A stretch of DNA of 64,000 nt from Platerodrilus igneus (taxonomy: Eukaryota; Arthropoda; Insecta; Coleoptera; Lycidae), in assembly GCA_036346225.1 (NCBI GenBank), contig JARFIW010000941.1, positions 1,731,501 to 1,795,500 of the forward strand, given 5' to 3'. Both the position numbers and the translations under genes were made by a program. The notes below the pieces were generated by a model. It searched no databases and had not been told where the DNA came from. It saw only the letters and a program-made list of their open reading frames with translations. Positions 48,170-59,339 of this stretch are shown here, piece by piece. Numbering within the stretch: the first letter of the stretch is position 1; every line of letters begins with the position of its first letter.

Positions 48170-48698
48170 ATACAAGGTTTCATGCATTCGCTGAACGTTG
48201 AGATGAGATATGAATTGGACCTTCGTGGAAGCCTATTTTATCAACATCATATGAACTGTTCTTCTTTACCTTTGTAATACGGTAAGGACCAAGGTATTGC
48301 GATTTCAATTTAAGTCCTTGGCCTAACTGCGTTCGCTTAACAGCAACAAGATTTTAGATTTGTAAACTTTAGCTGTTAGTCTTTTCTTATTGAATGAACG
48401 TTTGGTTTCTTCTTGCAGCGCTGTAATTTGCTCACTTGCTCTTTTTCTACTTTTGTATCTATCGTTCTGATATAACAGTCGCAATTCTTCGTCGATTACG
48501 TCACAGATTTTCAAATCGTTTATTTTTCGCATCTTTATAGCTCTTAGGAGTTCAAGCGGTGTTTAACCTATGCTACGTTGATACATAGAGTTTATTAACG
48601 TATTTGTACCACTTAGATGGATCTTCTAAAGACAGTTCAGTATGTATGTTGATTATTATTGTTTAGTCTTTCGACTTGATCATTACTTCTAGACAGAC
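48170..48698 (-). pseudogene. Ty3/gypsy integrase C-terminal remnant
   Basis: On the minus strand: SNDQVERLN (end of the integrase core, usually NGQVER.N, carrying the catalytic Glu), then a degraded region, MRKINDLKICDVIDEEL, KRASEQITALQEETKRSFNKK, and after a frameshift KRTQLGQGLKLKSQYLGPYR, IGFHEGPIHIS. This is the chromodomain-less GPY/F module found at the C-terminus of many gypsy integrases. Stops and shifts make it inactive. The LINE begins right next to it at about 48700, which probably truncated it. Confidence 0.83.
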
Positions 48699-48704
48699 TC
48701 GTCG

Positions 48705-49260
48705 TTATTGTAAAACAAAGATCAGCACAAAGTCGTGCTACATTTAACAAGAAAAAGCAACTACTGTGTTCAAAGAAACATAGAAACAAGGAAAAGATTG
48801 CTTAAAACATATGTGTGGAGCACAGCACTGTACAACTGTGAAGCCTGGACAGTAGGAGAAGCGGACAAGAAAAGGCAGAAGCCTTTAAAATGTGGTGCTA
48901 CGAACGTATGATGAAGACATCATGGACAGACAAAGTTAAGAACAAAAAAATGTAGAACTTTGTAGGTGAAGAGGATGTATGTGGAAAACAGTAAAAATAA
49001 AAGAGATAGGATAATAAACAACATACTAAGGCATAAGGGAATAATGCGGAATATATTAAAAGCAGAGATATGAAAAAAGAAAAGTAGAGGTAAACTATTG
49101 CACACAGGTAGCGAAAGATGTTGGCTGTGAGAGTTTCAGGGAAGTGTGCAGGCTAACTCAGAATAGAAATCAATGGAGGTACGCGTCCAACCAATTCCAA
49201 GATGGAAAACCTAATGACGAAAAAGCTAACTGTACTTAAACCTGACGATAGCTATAAGCA
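48705..49260 (+). pseudogene. LINE 3' end, copy 1
   Basis: Translated pieces QSRATFNKKKQLLCSKK, NCEAWTVGEADKK, AFKMWCYERMMKTSWTDKV, then a charged segment and the terminal motif corresponding to (R)W..ASNQ(F/S). These are the C-terminal RT/thumb region of non-LTR retrotransposons common in insects (the CE.W...E..R...FE.WCYRR pattern). Many stops. It is 5'-truncated, as usual for LINEs. The clade (RTE-like or related) was not resolved. Confidence 0.75.
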
Positions 49261-49419
49261 ACTACAGGTATTGATTATGCAATACTCTCAACTAATGTTA
49301 ATTGTGCGAAAAGATCCTTGGTAGCCACAGGCTGCTTAATCCCTTTCACACACTAATGAATCTTGTTGAAATAGGGCATATAATTAGGAAACAACAAAAA
49401 TGGAACCGAGCTGTATCTG

Positions 49420-49720
49420 GGCTGTGTAAATTTCAAGGAACGGTGTAGGCTAGCTCAGAATAGAAATAAATAAACGTACGCGTTCAACCAATTTCTACAC
49501 GGAAAACCTAACGACGAAAAAAATAATTGCAGTTAAATCTGAAGATTATTATAAACAACTACAGGTGTTGGTTTTTAAATATTTTCAACTAATGTTGATT
49601 GTGCGAATATATTGGAAGACTATTAATTCGGCAAATGTTCAAGTATTGGGGGATCTTGGCAGCCGCAGGCTGCTTAACCCCCTTCACACTACGAGGAAAT
49701 AGGTGATATATTTGCAAACA
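49420..49720 (+). repeat. LINE 3' end, copy 2 (short)
   Basis: It shares with 49130-49380 the blocks GGCTA(A/G)CTCAGAATAGAAAT, GTACGCGT(C/T)CAACCAATT, AAACAACTACAGGTGTTGG-like, and a GCAGGCTGCTTAA(T/C)CCC ending. Confidence 0.75.
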
Positions 49721-49739
49721 ATAGAAAGGGAACCGAACT

Positions 49740-50246
49740 GCAACTAACAAGAAAGAGCAGCAGTTATGTTCGAAGACAACAAACAGAAACAAGGAAAAAA
49801 TTGTTGAAAGCATATGTGTGGAGTCCAGTACATCTATGAAATAGGGGCACTAGGCGAAGCAGACAGAAAAACGGTAGAAGCCGTTTGGAAAGTTGTGCCT
49901 CAAATGTGTGAGGATGATAGCATGGACAGACAAAGTTAAGAACAAAAAGGTTATAGAAATAGTAGGGGAATAAAGTTATCTGTGGAAAACAAAAAAAACG
50001 GGAGAAATAGAAGGGCAGGATACGTTTTATGGCATTTTCGGGAACTAGTGTGACATATATTACAAGCAAAGATAGGAAAAAAAAGGCACAGGTAGACCTA
50101 GACGAGACTATTGAACAAAGATAGTGAAAGATGCAGACTGTGTAAATTTCAGGAAAATGTGTACGTTAATTCAGAATAGGGAACAAAGAGGGTACGTACG
50201 CGTCTAACCAGTTCCAGGACTGAAGACCTAATAATGATGATGATGG
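49740..50246 (+). pseudogene. LINE 3' end, copy 3
   Basis: Similar to copy 1 throughout (ACAAGAAAGAGCAGCAGTTA, GGCGAAGCAGACAGAAAAAC, CATGGACAGACAAAGTTAAG, TCTAACCAGTTCCAGGACTG) and ends in an (ATG)n tail at about 50232-50245, a typical simple-repeat LINE tail. It is non-functional. Confidence 0.78.
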
Positions 50247-50386
50247 TAGCTAATTGCAATGATCTCAATGTAACTCTTTATGTAACGCTAGAGTATACCT
50301 AGTAGTATCTGTGTTTAGTGACTGCCTGGGAATAGATATTAAAAAAATGTAAATTTTTTCTCAAGCCAGCATATCCATTCATTGCA

Positions 50387-50388
<2 letters not shown>

Positions 50389-50438
<50 letters not shown>

Positions 50439-50494
50439 ATATAATATATATATATTATAAATATATTATATTTGTATATATTTAAATATATATA
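50389..50494. repeat. AT tract, mostly (TA)n
   Basis: A TA run of about 45 bp followed by degenerate TA-rich sequence, directly beside the 1-kb palindrome. Confidence 0.9.
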
Positions 50495-51493
50495 CAATTA
50501 AGATAGATTTTTTTATTTTGGGTTTTGTTTCATTCAAATGTCATAAATATTTAAAATGCCAAAGTCATTTATTTACAACTGACGTTTCAAAAAACATGTT
50601 TTCTTACACTTAGTTCTGTAATCAAATAGTTAACATCTTTGGAGAATTTCTTAAATCTATCCTTACATTTATTAGACTGTTGGTTTTTGTGACATTTTGT
50701 GTTGTAATGTAATTTGTATTTCTTTCGTTTTGGTTGGTTATATTTACCAACTACGTTATTTATACTGAAAACTACAGGAGTAACAATTACAAATAAGAAA
50801 ATAAAAATTTTTTAATTAGAGATGTTGCTACTTATAAAATATATAAAAATATGATGATCTACTGTAACATTATAATTAATAAAAATATTATCATCTATAT
50901 ACATTGTGTATTACATTCTAATGTGTTCGTATTTGTGTTTGTGCGTGTGTGTATGTGCGCGTGCGTGCCTGCACACGCGCGCCTATGCCCGTGCACATGC
51001 TCGTGCGAGCGAGCGCGCGAGAGAGCGCGCATGCACGTCAGAGTGCGCGCGCACGCGCACGTACGCCTACACACATGCACACACACAAATACAAACATAT
51101 TAGAATGTAATACACACTGTATATAAACCATAATATTTTTATTAATTATTATGTTACAGTAGTTTATCATAATTTTATATAATTTAGTAGCAATATCTTT
51201 TAAAATTTTTTATTTTCGTATTTGTAATTGTCACTACTGTAATTTTCAGCATAAATAACGTAGTTGGTAAACATGACCAACTAAAACAAAACAAAATCTC
51301 ACAAAAAACAACAGTCTAATATATGTTAGTATAGATCTAAGAAATTCTCCAAAGACGTTAACTATTTGTTTACAGAACTAAGTGTAAGGAAACATATTTT
51401 CCGAAACCTCAGATGTGAATACATGACTTTGGCATTTTAAATATTTATGACATTTGAACGAAACAAAACCCAAAAAAAAAAGTATCTTAATTG
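50495..51493. mobile_element. 1-kb foldback element with GC-rich core
   Basis: Inverted arms of over 400 bp run from CAATTAAGATA to TATCTTAATTG and can be matched along their length (TTTAAAATGCCAAAGTCAT; GTTAACATCTTTGGAGAATT; AATGTAATACACA) with moderate divergence. Both sides are TA tracts. The centre is an alternating purine-pyrimidine GC-rich segment. It could be a foldback DNA transposon or an old Penelope-type foldback; a weak hammerhead-like remnant (stem II plus GAAAC and a cleavage triplet, but without the CTGANGA core) sits at about 51385-51408. No coding content. Confidence 0.8.
50933..51088. other. Alternating GT/GC core, Z-DNA-prone
   Basis: About 150 bp of GTGCGTGTGTGT, GCGCGTGCGTGC, GCGCGCACGCGC and CACACACA-type alternation at the centre of the palindrome. 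Open frames over it (Cys/Val/Arg/Ala-rich) on both strands are composition artefacts. Confidence 0.85.
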
Positions 51494-51525
51494 AATATAA
51501 TAACGTCCAGATGGAAAAAATCTAT

Positions 51526-51527
<2 letters not shown>

Positions 51528-51568
<41 letters not shown>

Positions 51569-51587
51569 TTACTTATACATATATATT
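51528..51587. repeat. (TA)n tract
   Basis: TA-rich tract between the palindrome and the minus-strand LTR-like unit. Confidence 0.92.
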
Positions 51588-53768
51588 ACTGTGGTCTTTC
51601 TCGGGCCCCTTGCTTGGGCTCCATAAAAATGCTGTGTTTCCTCAGTATCCGCTGGTTGTAGCTCCACGAAATGGGCTGTCATAAAAAATTTTATAATGCT
51701 TACCTTCGGAAACTCCCCAAAATTTTTTAAATGTAATTACAAAATTTTCTACCTATCTAAAATTGAAGCCTAGACTTACAATTTATACTATTTAACAACA
51801 ATATCTCTCTGAAGATGCTTTTCACTCGGACGCCAAATCCTCCAGCTTCCTCAGAGATATCCGCCACGGCTGTTCGCTCGTTTCCTAAAAATCCTAACCT
51901 ACTAAAAATAACACTGACTGCGAAAAATACATAAATATTTATTAACATATCTAATCAGTTGTGTATCAATTCAGTTTACATACCTCATGTATTTCAAGCT
52001 CAAAAACATTTTATTACTTGTGGTAAATAATAGCTCAGTTTAAAGAAAATAAATTTAAAATCATCCTACATCAATCCTGAAACAAAGTAACCTGGCTTAT
52101 ATCCAACCTTTACTTTATACCCCAGGTCAAATACGAGCTCATAGTAAACCTCCTTTTATCTACGTGCTAACAACGGCACTGCAATTTCCTAAAACTATTT
52201 TACCTTTTACAAAACTTATAGCTTTCACCTTCGAGTGATATCATCAAATTATTACATACATTTTTCATTAAATCCTTTTTAAATTGACTCATCAATTAAA
52301 ATGTCTTTATACCATAATAATACACAAATCACAAAATTGTCACCCAGAAAATCACCAACAAAAACAAACAAAAGTCTTATAAGTAGAGTTACCTGGATTT
52401 TGTTTCAAGTGCTCTCTACATGGACACCATCTGCAACGTGATCCTCCTTCTCGACTGAACGTTCAAATACTGTCTCCAGGTTCTTTATATGGACACCATC
52501 TCCAACGTGATCCTCTTTCTCGAATGTACGTTCAGATACTGTCTCCAGGTGGCCTCTCACCATCAGGAACACACCGTTTCTAATTAAATTTGTTCCCACA
52601 AGTACACGGTACTACCATGCTCTCGTGCACTTGCTGGTCCATCCATACATTTACCTTGTACTCAGAGTCAACACACTGCCTTCAAACACCCAGTACTAAC
52701 AAAGCACTCACTTGTGCTAACTTAACTGTAATTTTACTCAATCACTTTGCTGTGTAGTTAGGTAGGCGATTGTAAGTAAAGACAAAAGAGAAGCCACCCC
52801 CCTACTTCAATTTCCAACACTCCTGTCGCATTTCTCTTGGTATCACCGCACAAACACGCCCACGGTAAAACGTTTCCACAAAATATCCAGTTATCCTTGA
52901 CAAATTCTACGTATTTTCAGCCTACCACGCTCAACCGTCTTTCAAATCTAGGAAATTTTCGCTCCAAACAAGCTCGATAGCACGAAATCCTGGCAACTGT
53001 CGTTTTAAGTTCTAGCCTCTACAATACGCCTACAGTAGACGCGTATATCTGTCATTTCATTCCCACTCATAAACAAAATCTCGTCTTATTTTATCTTTAA
53101 ACATTATTTTCCCGTTTATTCACAAGCTATTGTCGTTTATCCTACTCTTGTTTATTTATTGTAACCGTGGTGCTCTGTTAGTAACATACCCCAGATTTTT
53201 ATACCCTTTCTGCTCCATTTATTATGAAAACATAGCGTGTCTTCGTCCCGCTCCAATATCAAACCTGCAACTATAGTCTTTTATCTCTATAAATCGATAT
53301 TGTGTTCGTACGTGCTGTCTGCACTTGTGTTTTGTCCTCATTAAATTATTTCCGCTATTATTTGTTGACAAGATTTTATGTTTGTTATCTTTTTACAACT
53401 ATAAAGTTCTTAGAATCTATAACACGTGCAACTTAACTAACGACTGCCGCTTTACATATGCTCTCGACCTGAAAGCTTTTATTCTTTAGAATATTAATAT
53501 AAATCTTAATTATGTTTGCCGTAGTTTACGTTTTATATGTATTTACGCACTTATACGCCTCAAATTATGTTTGCTAACTTATTAATAATTAATATTTACA
53601 ATAAAATTTTATGCTATATTCAACTAACCCTAATATTTACTGGTTTTTTGTCAAATACGATTTGATTTTGTTCAAACATAGCTCAAACTTTACGTGACAA
53701 ATTTATACACTTGCTAATTTGACATAAATACAAATTGGAGCTTGCTAATGCCCTTTTATGACCTCAGT
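51588..53768 (-). repeat. Solo-LTR-like unit G, minus strand
   Basis: Read on the minus strand it starts ACTGAGGTCAT (53768) and ends GACCACAGT (51588), with TA tracts on both sides and a length of about 2.18 kb. Start and end resemble LTR A-C (ACT... / CACAGCA). No coding region was found. It is tentatively a solo LTR of another family with the same targeting. Confidence 0.55.
52421..52558. repeat. 69-bp tandem duplication
   Basis: TGGACACCATCTGCAACGTG and the following sequence at 52421 recur at 52490 with a few changes, giving two copies inside unit G. Confidence 0.88.
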
Positions 53769-53785
53769 AATATATATATATATAT
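53769..53785. repeat. (TA)n tract
   Basis: A short TA run between unit G and the repeat starting at 53786. Confidence 0.9.
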
Positions 53786-54260
53786 TATGCTGTGATAAGG
53801 GGTTGTTTAAGGGTGTACTTTATAGTAAAGGTCATTTAAGAATGAGTAATTATCATAGGCAGCAGAAAACTGCACTTATTTAGTGAAGAATTTAGAAATG
53901 AACATAGTTTGTAGATAGTAAGCAGTCAACACCCTGTATATAAAGTATAAATAGTTTTAAGCGACGCAGATAAACATAGGAAGACGCATAGTGGGCATAG
54001 AAATGAGAAATACATTCATTAAGTAAATAGTAAATATTAAATACCCTGTAGATAAAGTTTAGTTAATTTAGGTAAAGCAAGCAATGATATTTTTTAGTGG
54101 AAGCACGCGTATATTTATAAATAAATGATAAAGTGTAATTAGACACGCATTCAAAAAGAGTTCCAGACGATTAGATTAATATGGAAATAGAAACAGAGCT
54201 TCAGGTAGCTAATATAAATGCGTACAAATATCTAACCATTTTTGATAAGAAAAATGATTA
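53786..54260 (-). repeat. Reverse copy of the 23.1-23.5 kb repeat
   Basis: ATGCTGTGATAAGGGGTTGT at the TA tract is the reverse complement of the end at 23528. Further matches are GCAGAAAACTGCA(C/T)TTATTTAG and two successive CCTGTATATAAAG / CCCTGTAGATAAAG blocks equal to the two 120-bp units. The right limit is not sharp. Confidence 0.75.
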
Positions 54261-57200
54261 AAAATTGCGTGAACAGCATGTAAATATGAAAATTAAAAGT
54301 CGAGTTGCATCAGTTGTTTATGGAAAGGCAATTAGATCTATCAAAACACAGCATGTTGATAACGAAAGACAGCTGCAAGCATGTTATGATTATGGGGAAT
54401 CGTGGTGAATTACATCAGAAACGGCTTTAAATGTAATTATTTGATTGGGCAGAAATAAGCAACGAGTTCTAGACCATACCCACGGATGGATTGGGAAATA
54501 AAGAATATATTAGCAAGCACCGTGATAACGAGGTTAGTTTTGAACTCAACAAAGGCCGAAGTGCGTTGTGATGAAATAAAATAATACGTAAATTTGAAAA
54601 GTGAAAGATAAAACAAGTGCTAATATAAAGATTATAATTGCCGATTAAAACGTAAGTACATTTTTCGTGAATTCATTTTAAACTAAAACATAAAAAAATA
54701 ATAGGGCTCTGAAGTCGGGGGTCCAGTAATACAAATCTGATGTATGAGGGAGAAAAATACAATTTTGATGTTCGGGGAAAAGAAGAGTAATACAATTTTG
54801 AAGTACGGGGAAAATAGATTTGAGGAAATTGATTGATCAGAAGAAATAAGTCAGATATGAAACGACAATAAATTGGGGGTGCATAAATGAATAATATTAG
54901 TCCATAGGGTAATGGCAATAATTGAAAGGTAATCCTAAATTGAGGAAGATAATCTTTATTTCAAATGGAAGCGTCGATGTGAAGAAACAAACCAGGTCAG
55001 ATTTTTTAGTTATAAGACATTTTGTTTTTCTATATAATTTTTTTATTGAATTTGCTTAATATAATATGCTTGTGAAAAGGTCAACAAAAGAAGTTGCATA
55101 CAATGAGTAAAATGATAACAGGTTTAGAATATTCTACACTTCGTTGATAAGGATAAAAGGTTTTTTTTTTTGGTGACTTTGGGTTTTGAGTAAATAGTAT
55201 ATGATTGTTAACAAATGAGATTTATAACTTGAACTAATTGAAAAGTGTATTTCAAATAATTTACAAAAGCTGTATGTGCAGAATATATTGGTTTCATTAT
55301 ACATAAAATCGAAATTAACTGAATTTTATAATTTCAAATAAATGCTAGCCGAGGTCATAAGATTGAATAGTTCAAGGAGGAGCTACGAGTATAAATAGGA
55401 AATTGATAACACGCAAGGCGGTAACGTATCGAATTTTGCTATTGGTAGACAAGGTTGGTTCAAGATAAAATCCAGTTAAGTTTCTGGAGGGAATCGATAG
55501 CAGTATTAATAAGACAGCCGGAGGAGGAGATAATTACAATCTTGTTTATTTATAGTAGATATTAAAATGGTCGTACAAATGATGGAACGCGAATAATTTA
55601 GAGTTCATAGCAAAAATAAATATAACAGCCCAACGAAGGGGAATGAGAATTCCAATAGCATAGCAATATATATGTTTACATATTTTGATGTGATAAGGGT
55701 CATATAAAGATCACTGAGCACCATACCGTGTACATACAACACTCTAAAGCCAGAGAAAAATATAGAAATTTTCCTAAACACTTTAATGATCCAAATGCTC
55801 TAATACTCCAAATACGGAAACCCGTGATATGATAAGCTTTATTTATGTTTCATAATAATATCCATCAACAGTACATATTACGTAAGTAAAAATCAGTGAA
55901 TATCCTTCTAACTGAAAAGCACTTTATACCATTTAAAACGCGTTTTAAAAAGAATAGATATCCGTGTTTTTGAAAGCGTTCCTCTTTAAAACATTTTTTA
56001 TAACGCGTTCCGTTCAATTTCATCGCAAGATTGAAAGGTATCAGATTTCATTACATTTCATTAAAAAGCAATGCAAAACATGCAAGTCGGGTATTTCATT
56101 CTTAGAGTATTCGGGAAATCTAGATTCATTCATCAAGTAGTAGAACAAGCCATGAATCATGATAGCAGATTAGCATTTTAACATCTATTCACTAAAGATC
56201 CCAATTATGAACAATAGTAAGACATTTAACAATGCAATAAATTAAATGACGGTTATTAATAAACATAGCATATAAGCATTTTAAACTTTCATTCAATAAC
56301 GATCTCAATTAAAAACGATAACATGAAATTTAACTTGAACTCACACCTACATGGACGCTCTACTCATTATGAGGAAGATTACTTATTACTTTGAGTATTC
56401 ACTTTATATCATTACCTTTTCTCTTTTTCTGAGAATCCTATAGATTGGTGTTCGTCATACTTTTAGCATACTTGAAATCATAAGACCGAACAACGAAAAT
56501 CACATTTCTATTTCCTTTTAAATAAAGAAAACTACATTAATATAGGATACTTACACAAAAGTATCAAGTAATTTTACTACAAGGAAAATAATTTATTGCA
56601 TTTGTTATCTACTAAAAATGATTGGATGGTTAAAATTCTTACAGCCATGGTTGGCAGAAATTTTGCTTATCTTTCAGATCTAAACCACAGGCATCATAAC
56701 TTACGTTAACTGTATATAATAATTAAAATGGGCTGTAATAAGGATATTTTTAAATCTTTAAAATATATAGCCTTCTACATTAACCACACTTCGGTATAAC
56801 ATCAAACAAAACTAGATCCTTTTATTGTAACATAACTTACATTTTTTATGAACTACGAAAGCGAAGCTATTTAATTTAATCTAAACTAATTTTTGTGACC
56901 TTAAATTCATGTAAGAAGCAAAAACAAGAAGGAAAATCCCTAAACCGTGAAGTAAAATTCACCAGAAAGGTTGTGTAGTGTAGTTTGAAGGTTATATCAA
57001 CTTAAATGATCACCATCCTCCTAGAGTCGGCCTCGCCTCTGCAAATGACGACAGAAAAATACTACTGAATCCTCATAACCAATTTCGTAATGGGGTTTCT
57101 TCGAGTCACTTTAAACGGACTGCGGTTTTTCATAAAGCGAACCAACATATCTCGCATTTGATAAGAAATTTCTGCATACGGACTATTATTCTATCAAAAG

Positions 57201-57790
57201 ATGTTAGAATAAAAGAATCATGAATAGTTAAAAGTTGAATGTTGTAATTAAGCGTAATTATTTATAATGCTTTTCAATAGGTTGCCATAGATATATCATT
57301 ATACAATATACTGCTATTTAATACCGTTATAAAGACGGTGTAAAAACGTGGTTGTAGCGCATTTTGAATTGACTATTCCAATTTGCCGTGTCTGTTCATT
57401 CCGACACCAATACAAATATATTTTAGATCGAGTCTTTAGTCACTCGTGGCCAACTTCATTCCCATGTTACTTAGATTAAGGACAATGAACAACTGTCTGA
57501 TTCGGACGACAATCCTAGCAACGTAATATTGTAACAGAACGAACATGCGCCAGATGTTGCTTATCAAGGTTTATCACTGTATAGTGAAACAACAACGGCT
57601 AAACATAGCTGGAAATCCAGCGTTTCGCTTCAAGGTTAAAAGTTTATATACTTAGTTTTCGATAAAGTCAATTACGAAAGTCAACACTTGTTTCGCAATG
57701 AGCATCAACTTATAATTTCGACTTGATAGACAAAATATAATACATGGTATGTCACATATAAAACGACTAGAAACCAAATCTGTTTGCAAT
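54261..57790. other. Unassigned AT-rich DNA
   Basis: No gene was recognised. At 54728-54817 there are three imperfect units beginning AATACAA. At about 55668-55700 two LTR-end-like motifs (CATAGCA on the plus strand, TTGATGTGATAAGGG in reverse) face each other across a TA-rich site. A 79-codon open frame without ATG occupies 56984-57223, and an opposing one lies on the minus strand; neither is assignable. Part of this may be 3' intron or UTR of the receptor gene. Confidence 0.4.
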
Positions 57791-57794
57791 TTTT

Positions 57795-58770
57795 ATGCTC
57801 GAGGAAAATAAAAACGTTACATTGGCTAGTTATAGCTACGAAATATTTATAGGCCTGGACAAGAAAACGTTACAGCAAATGCCTTAGCGCGAATATGTTC
57901 ATCAGTTGCGAAGAGTATATTTGAGTTATGTTTGATTCATGAACATTTATGCCATCGACGAGAAACAAGGATGTGTTATTGGCTGCGTAGTAAAAATCTT
58001 TCTTTATGTTAGAGGACGTACGAAAAATAAAGTCTACTGGTCATGTCTGCTGTGGTCGAGCTACAATTTCACAAAAATATTGGTTATATTGTTAAAACTA
58101 CTCAGTTATTGGAACGATCCAACATAGATTTCAATGGACCACTCCCTTCCTGACCTAGAAATCGATATCTTTTAATTCTGGTTGATGAATTTTTACGTTA
58201 TCCGTTTGCTCTTTCATGCCAAGAGGTGTCTGCCAACACTGTCATACTAAAAATCAAAGAACTGTTTTCCTTGTTTGCATACTTGCATTCAAATCAACTC
58301 CTAGTTTTATCATACGAGCTTAAGCCATAGCTCAATAGCATACGTATTGCCACTAGTCGGACCACGGCTTACAATCCACAAAGTAATGGTCAAAGTGAAT
58401 GTTATGTTGGAATAGTCTGGAAAAATATTCAATAAGCTTTAAAGGATCATCAGCTTGATATTACTAAGTGGGAAGAAGTAAATCAACAAGTTCTGCATTC
58501 CATACGTTCTTTATTATGCACTTTGACTGATTCAACACCAAATGAGAGAATGTTTAGTTACTCAAAAGAACTAGTAAAGGAACGACTACACCTTCATGGC
58601 TAATGAAACCTGGGTCAGTTTTAATGAAGCGACCGGTTCGACATTCTAAATATGAGCATTTGGTTGAAGAACAAAGAAATTCTGAATATTCTTATGTGAA
58701 GTTGCCAAACCGAAAAGAGATAACTGTTTCTATTAGACATCTTACAAGAAGTCATCAGAGTCAACTTTAG
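57795..58770 (+). pseudogene. Ty3/gypsy RNaseH end and integrase remnant
   Basis: In shifting frames: GQENVTANALARI (the RNaseH-end motif), a damaged zinc region, the integrase core with D-containing IDFNGPLP-like and LLILVDEF...YPFALSCQ, NTVILKIKELFSLFAYLH, ATSRTTAYNPQSNGQ.E (the catalytic Glu segment), LHSIRSLL and STPNERMF, and the C-terminal PSWLMKPGSVLMKRPVRHSK, NRKEITVSIRHL. This order is the well-known C-terminal arrangement of a widespread animal gypsy lineage. Numerous frameshifts and stops. It lies about 370 bp from the receptor exon, in opposite orientation. Confidence 0.85.
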
Positions 58771-59142
58771 AAGATTCTGTAACCTCCACGTTTGATTCAT
58801 TAGGAACAAATTCTCCTCTCAATGTTCATAATCAACTAACCGAAGAACTAAAAACAACAAATATTTCTATTTCACTACCAGAAATTTCTCTAGTTCATGA
58901 ATCTACCAGAAGAATACGCGATCGCCACCCCTCCATCTTATTTGAAAGATTACATCACTTACTAAAAGTGAATCTCATACATTATTTATTTGGACATTAC
59001 ATACCTAATCTAGATGTACATGTTTAAAACAATTCGATTGTCAAGTAGTTGTCGTTTAACTATTTTACTCTAAATTTTCTCATTTTTGTATATTAAAGCT
59101 TAGCAAAGATTACTTTAATTACTAAGTATTTCACTTACTTAC

Positions 59143-59339
59143 CTTGCATTCATCCAACAATAGATAATTGGGTTGTACATAGAATTACTCATTGCCAACC
59201 AGTAAATGGCTAGGTAAGTTTCTTGAATATAAGGAGAATCCGTTATATTTGGATAGTACGACACTACAATAAAATAGAGATGGAATGGTAACCAGCAGAC
59301 TGCGAAGATGACTACAACAACCATCATCATTTTGACAAC
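59143..59339 (-). CDS. Tachykinin-like peptide receptor, TM6-TM7 exon
   Basis: A 197-bp internal exon of a class A GPCR. The acceptor is TTTTGTTACAG|GTTGTC (exon starts at 59339), the donor CAAG|GTAAGT (exon ends at 59143; the intron splits an AG|G Arg codon after its second base). It encodes the end of loop 3 (VVKMMM), TM6 with the toggle motif CWLPFH, a loop with an N-glycosylation sequon (NIT), and TM7 with NPIIY, followed by CWMNA. VVKMM..VV.IFA.CWLPFH and [17 protein letters not shown].. are specific to neurokinin/tachykinin receptors, and the sequence fits the insect TkR group. The receptor couples to G proteins at the plasma membrane and is activated by tachykinin-related neuropeptides. 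No other exon was recognised in the window, so the introns are long. Not obviously damaged. Confidence 0.93.

Noticed and set aside
50851..51170. Three open frames rich in Cys, Val, Arg and Ala
   Set aside because: They cross the alternating GC core of a palindrome and appear on both strands, which follows from composition and symmetry.
51385..51408. Hammerhead-like stem II plus GAAAC and cleavage triplet in the 1-kb palindrome
   Set aside because: The CTGANGA core is absent in both arms and stem I does not pair, so at best it is a dead remnant.
56984..57223. 79-codon open frame without ATG and an opposing minus-strand frame, considered as the receptor's C-terminal exon
   Set aside because: Neither continues the TM7 exon in the right phase with the expected F(R/K)xGF-type start, and no clear acceptor fits.
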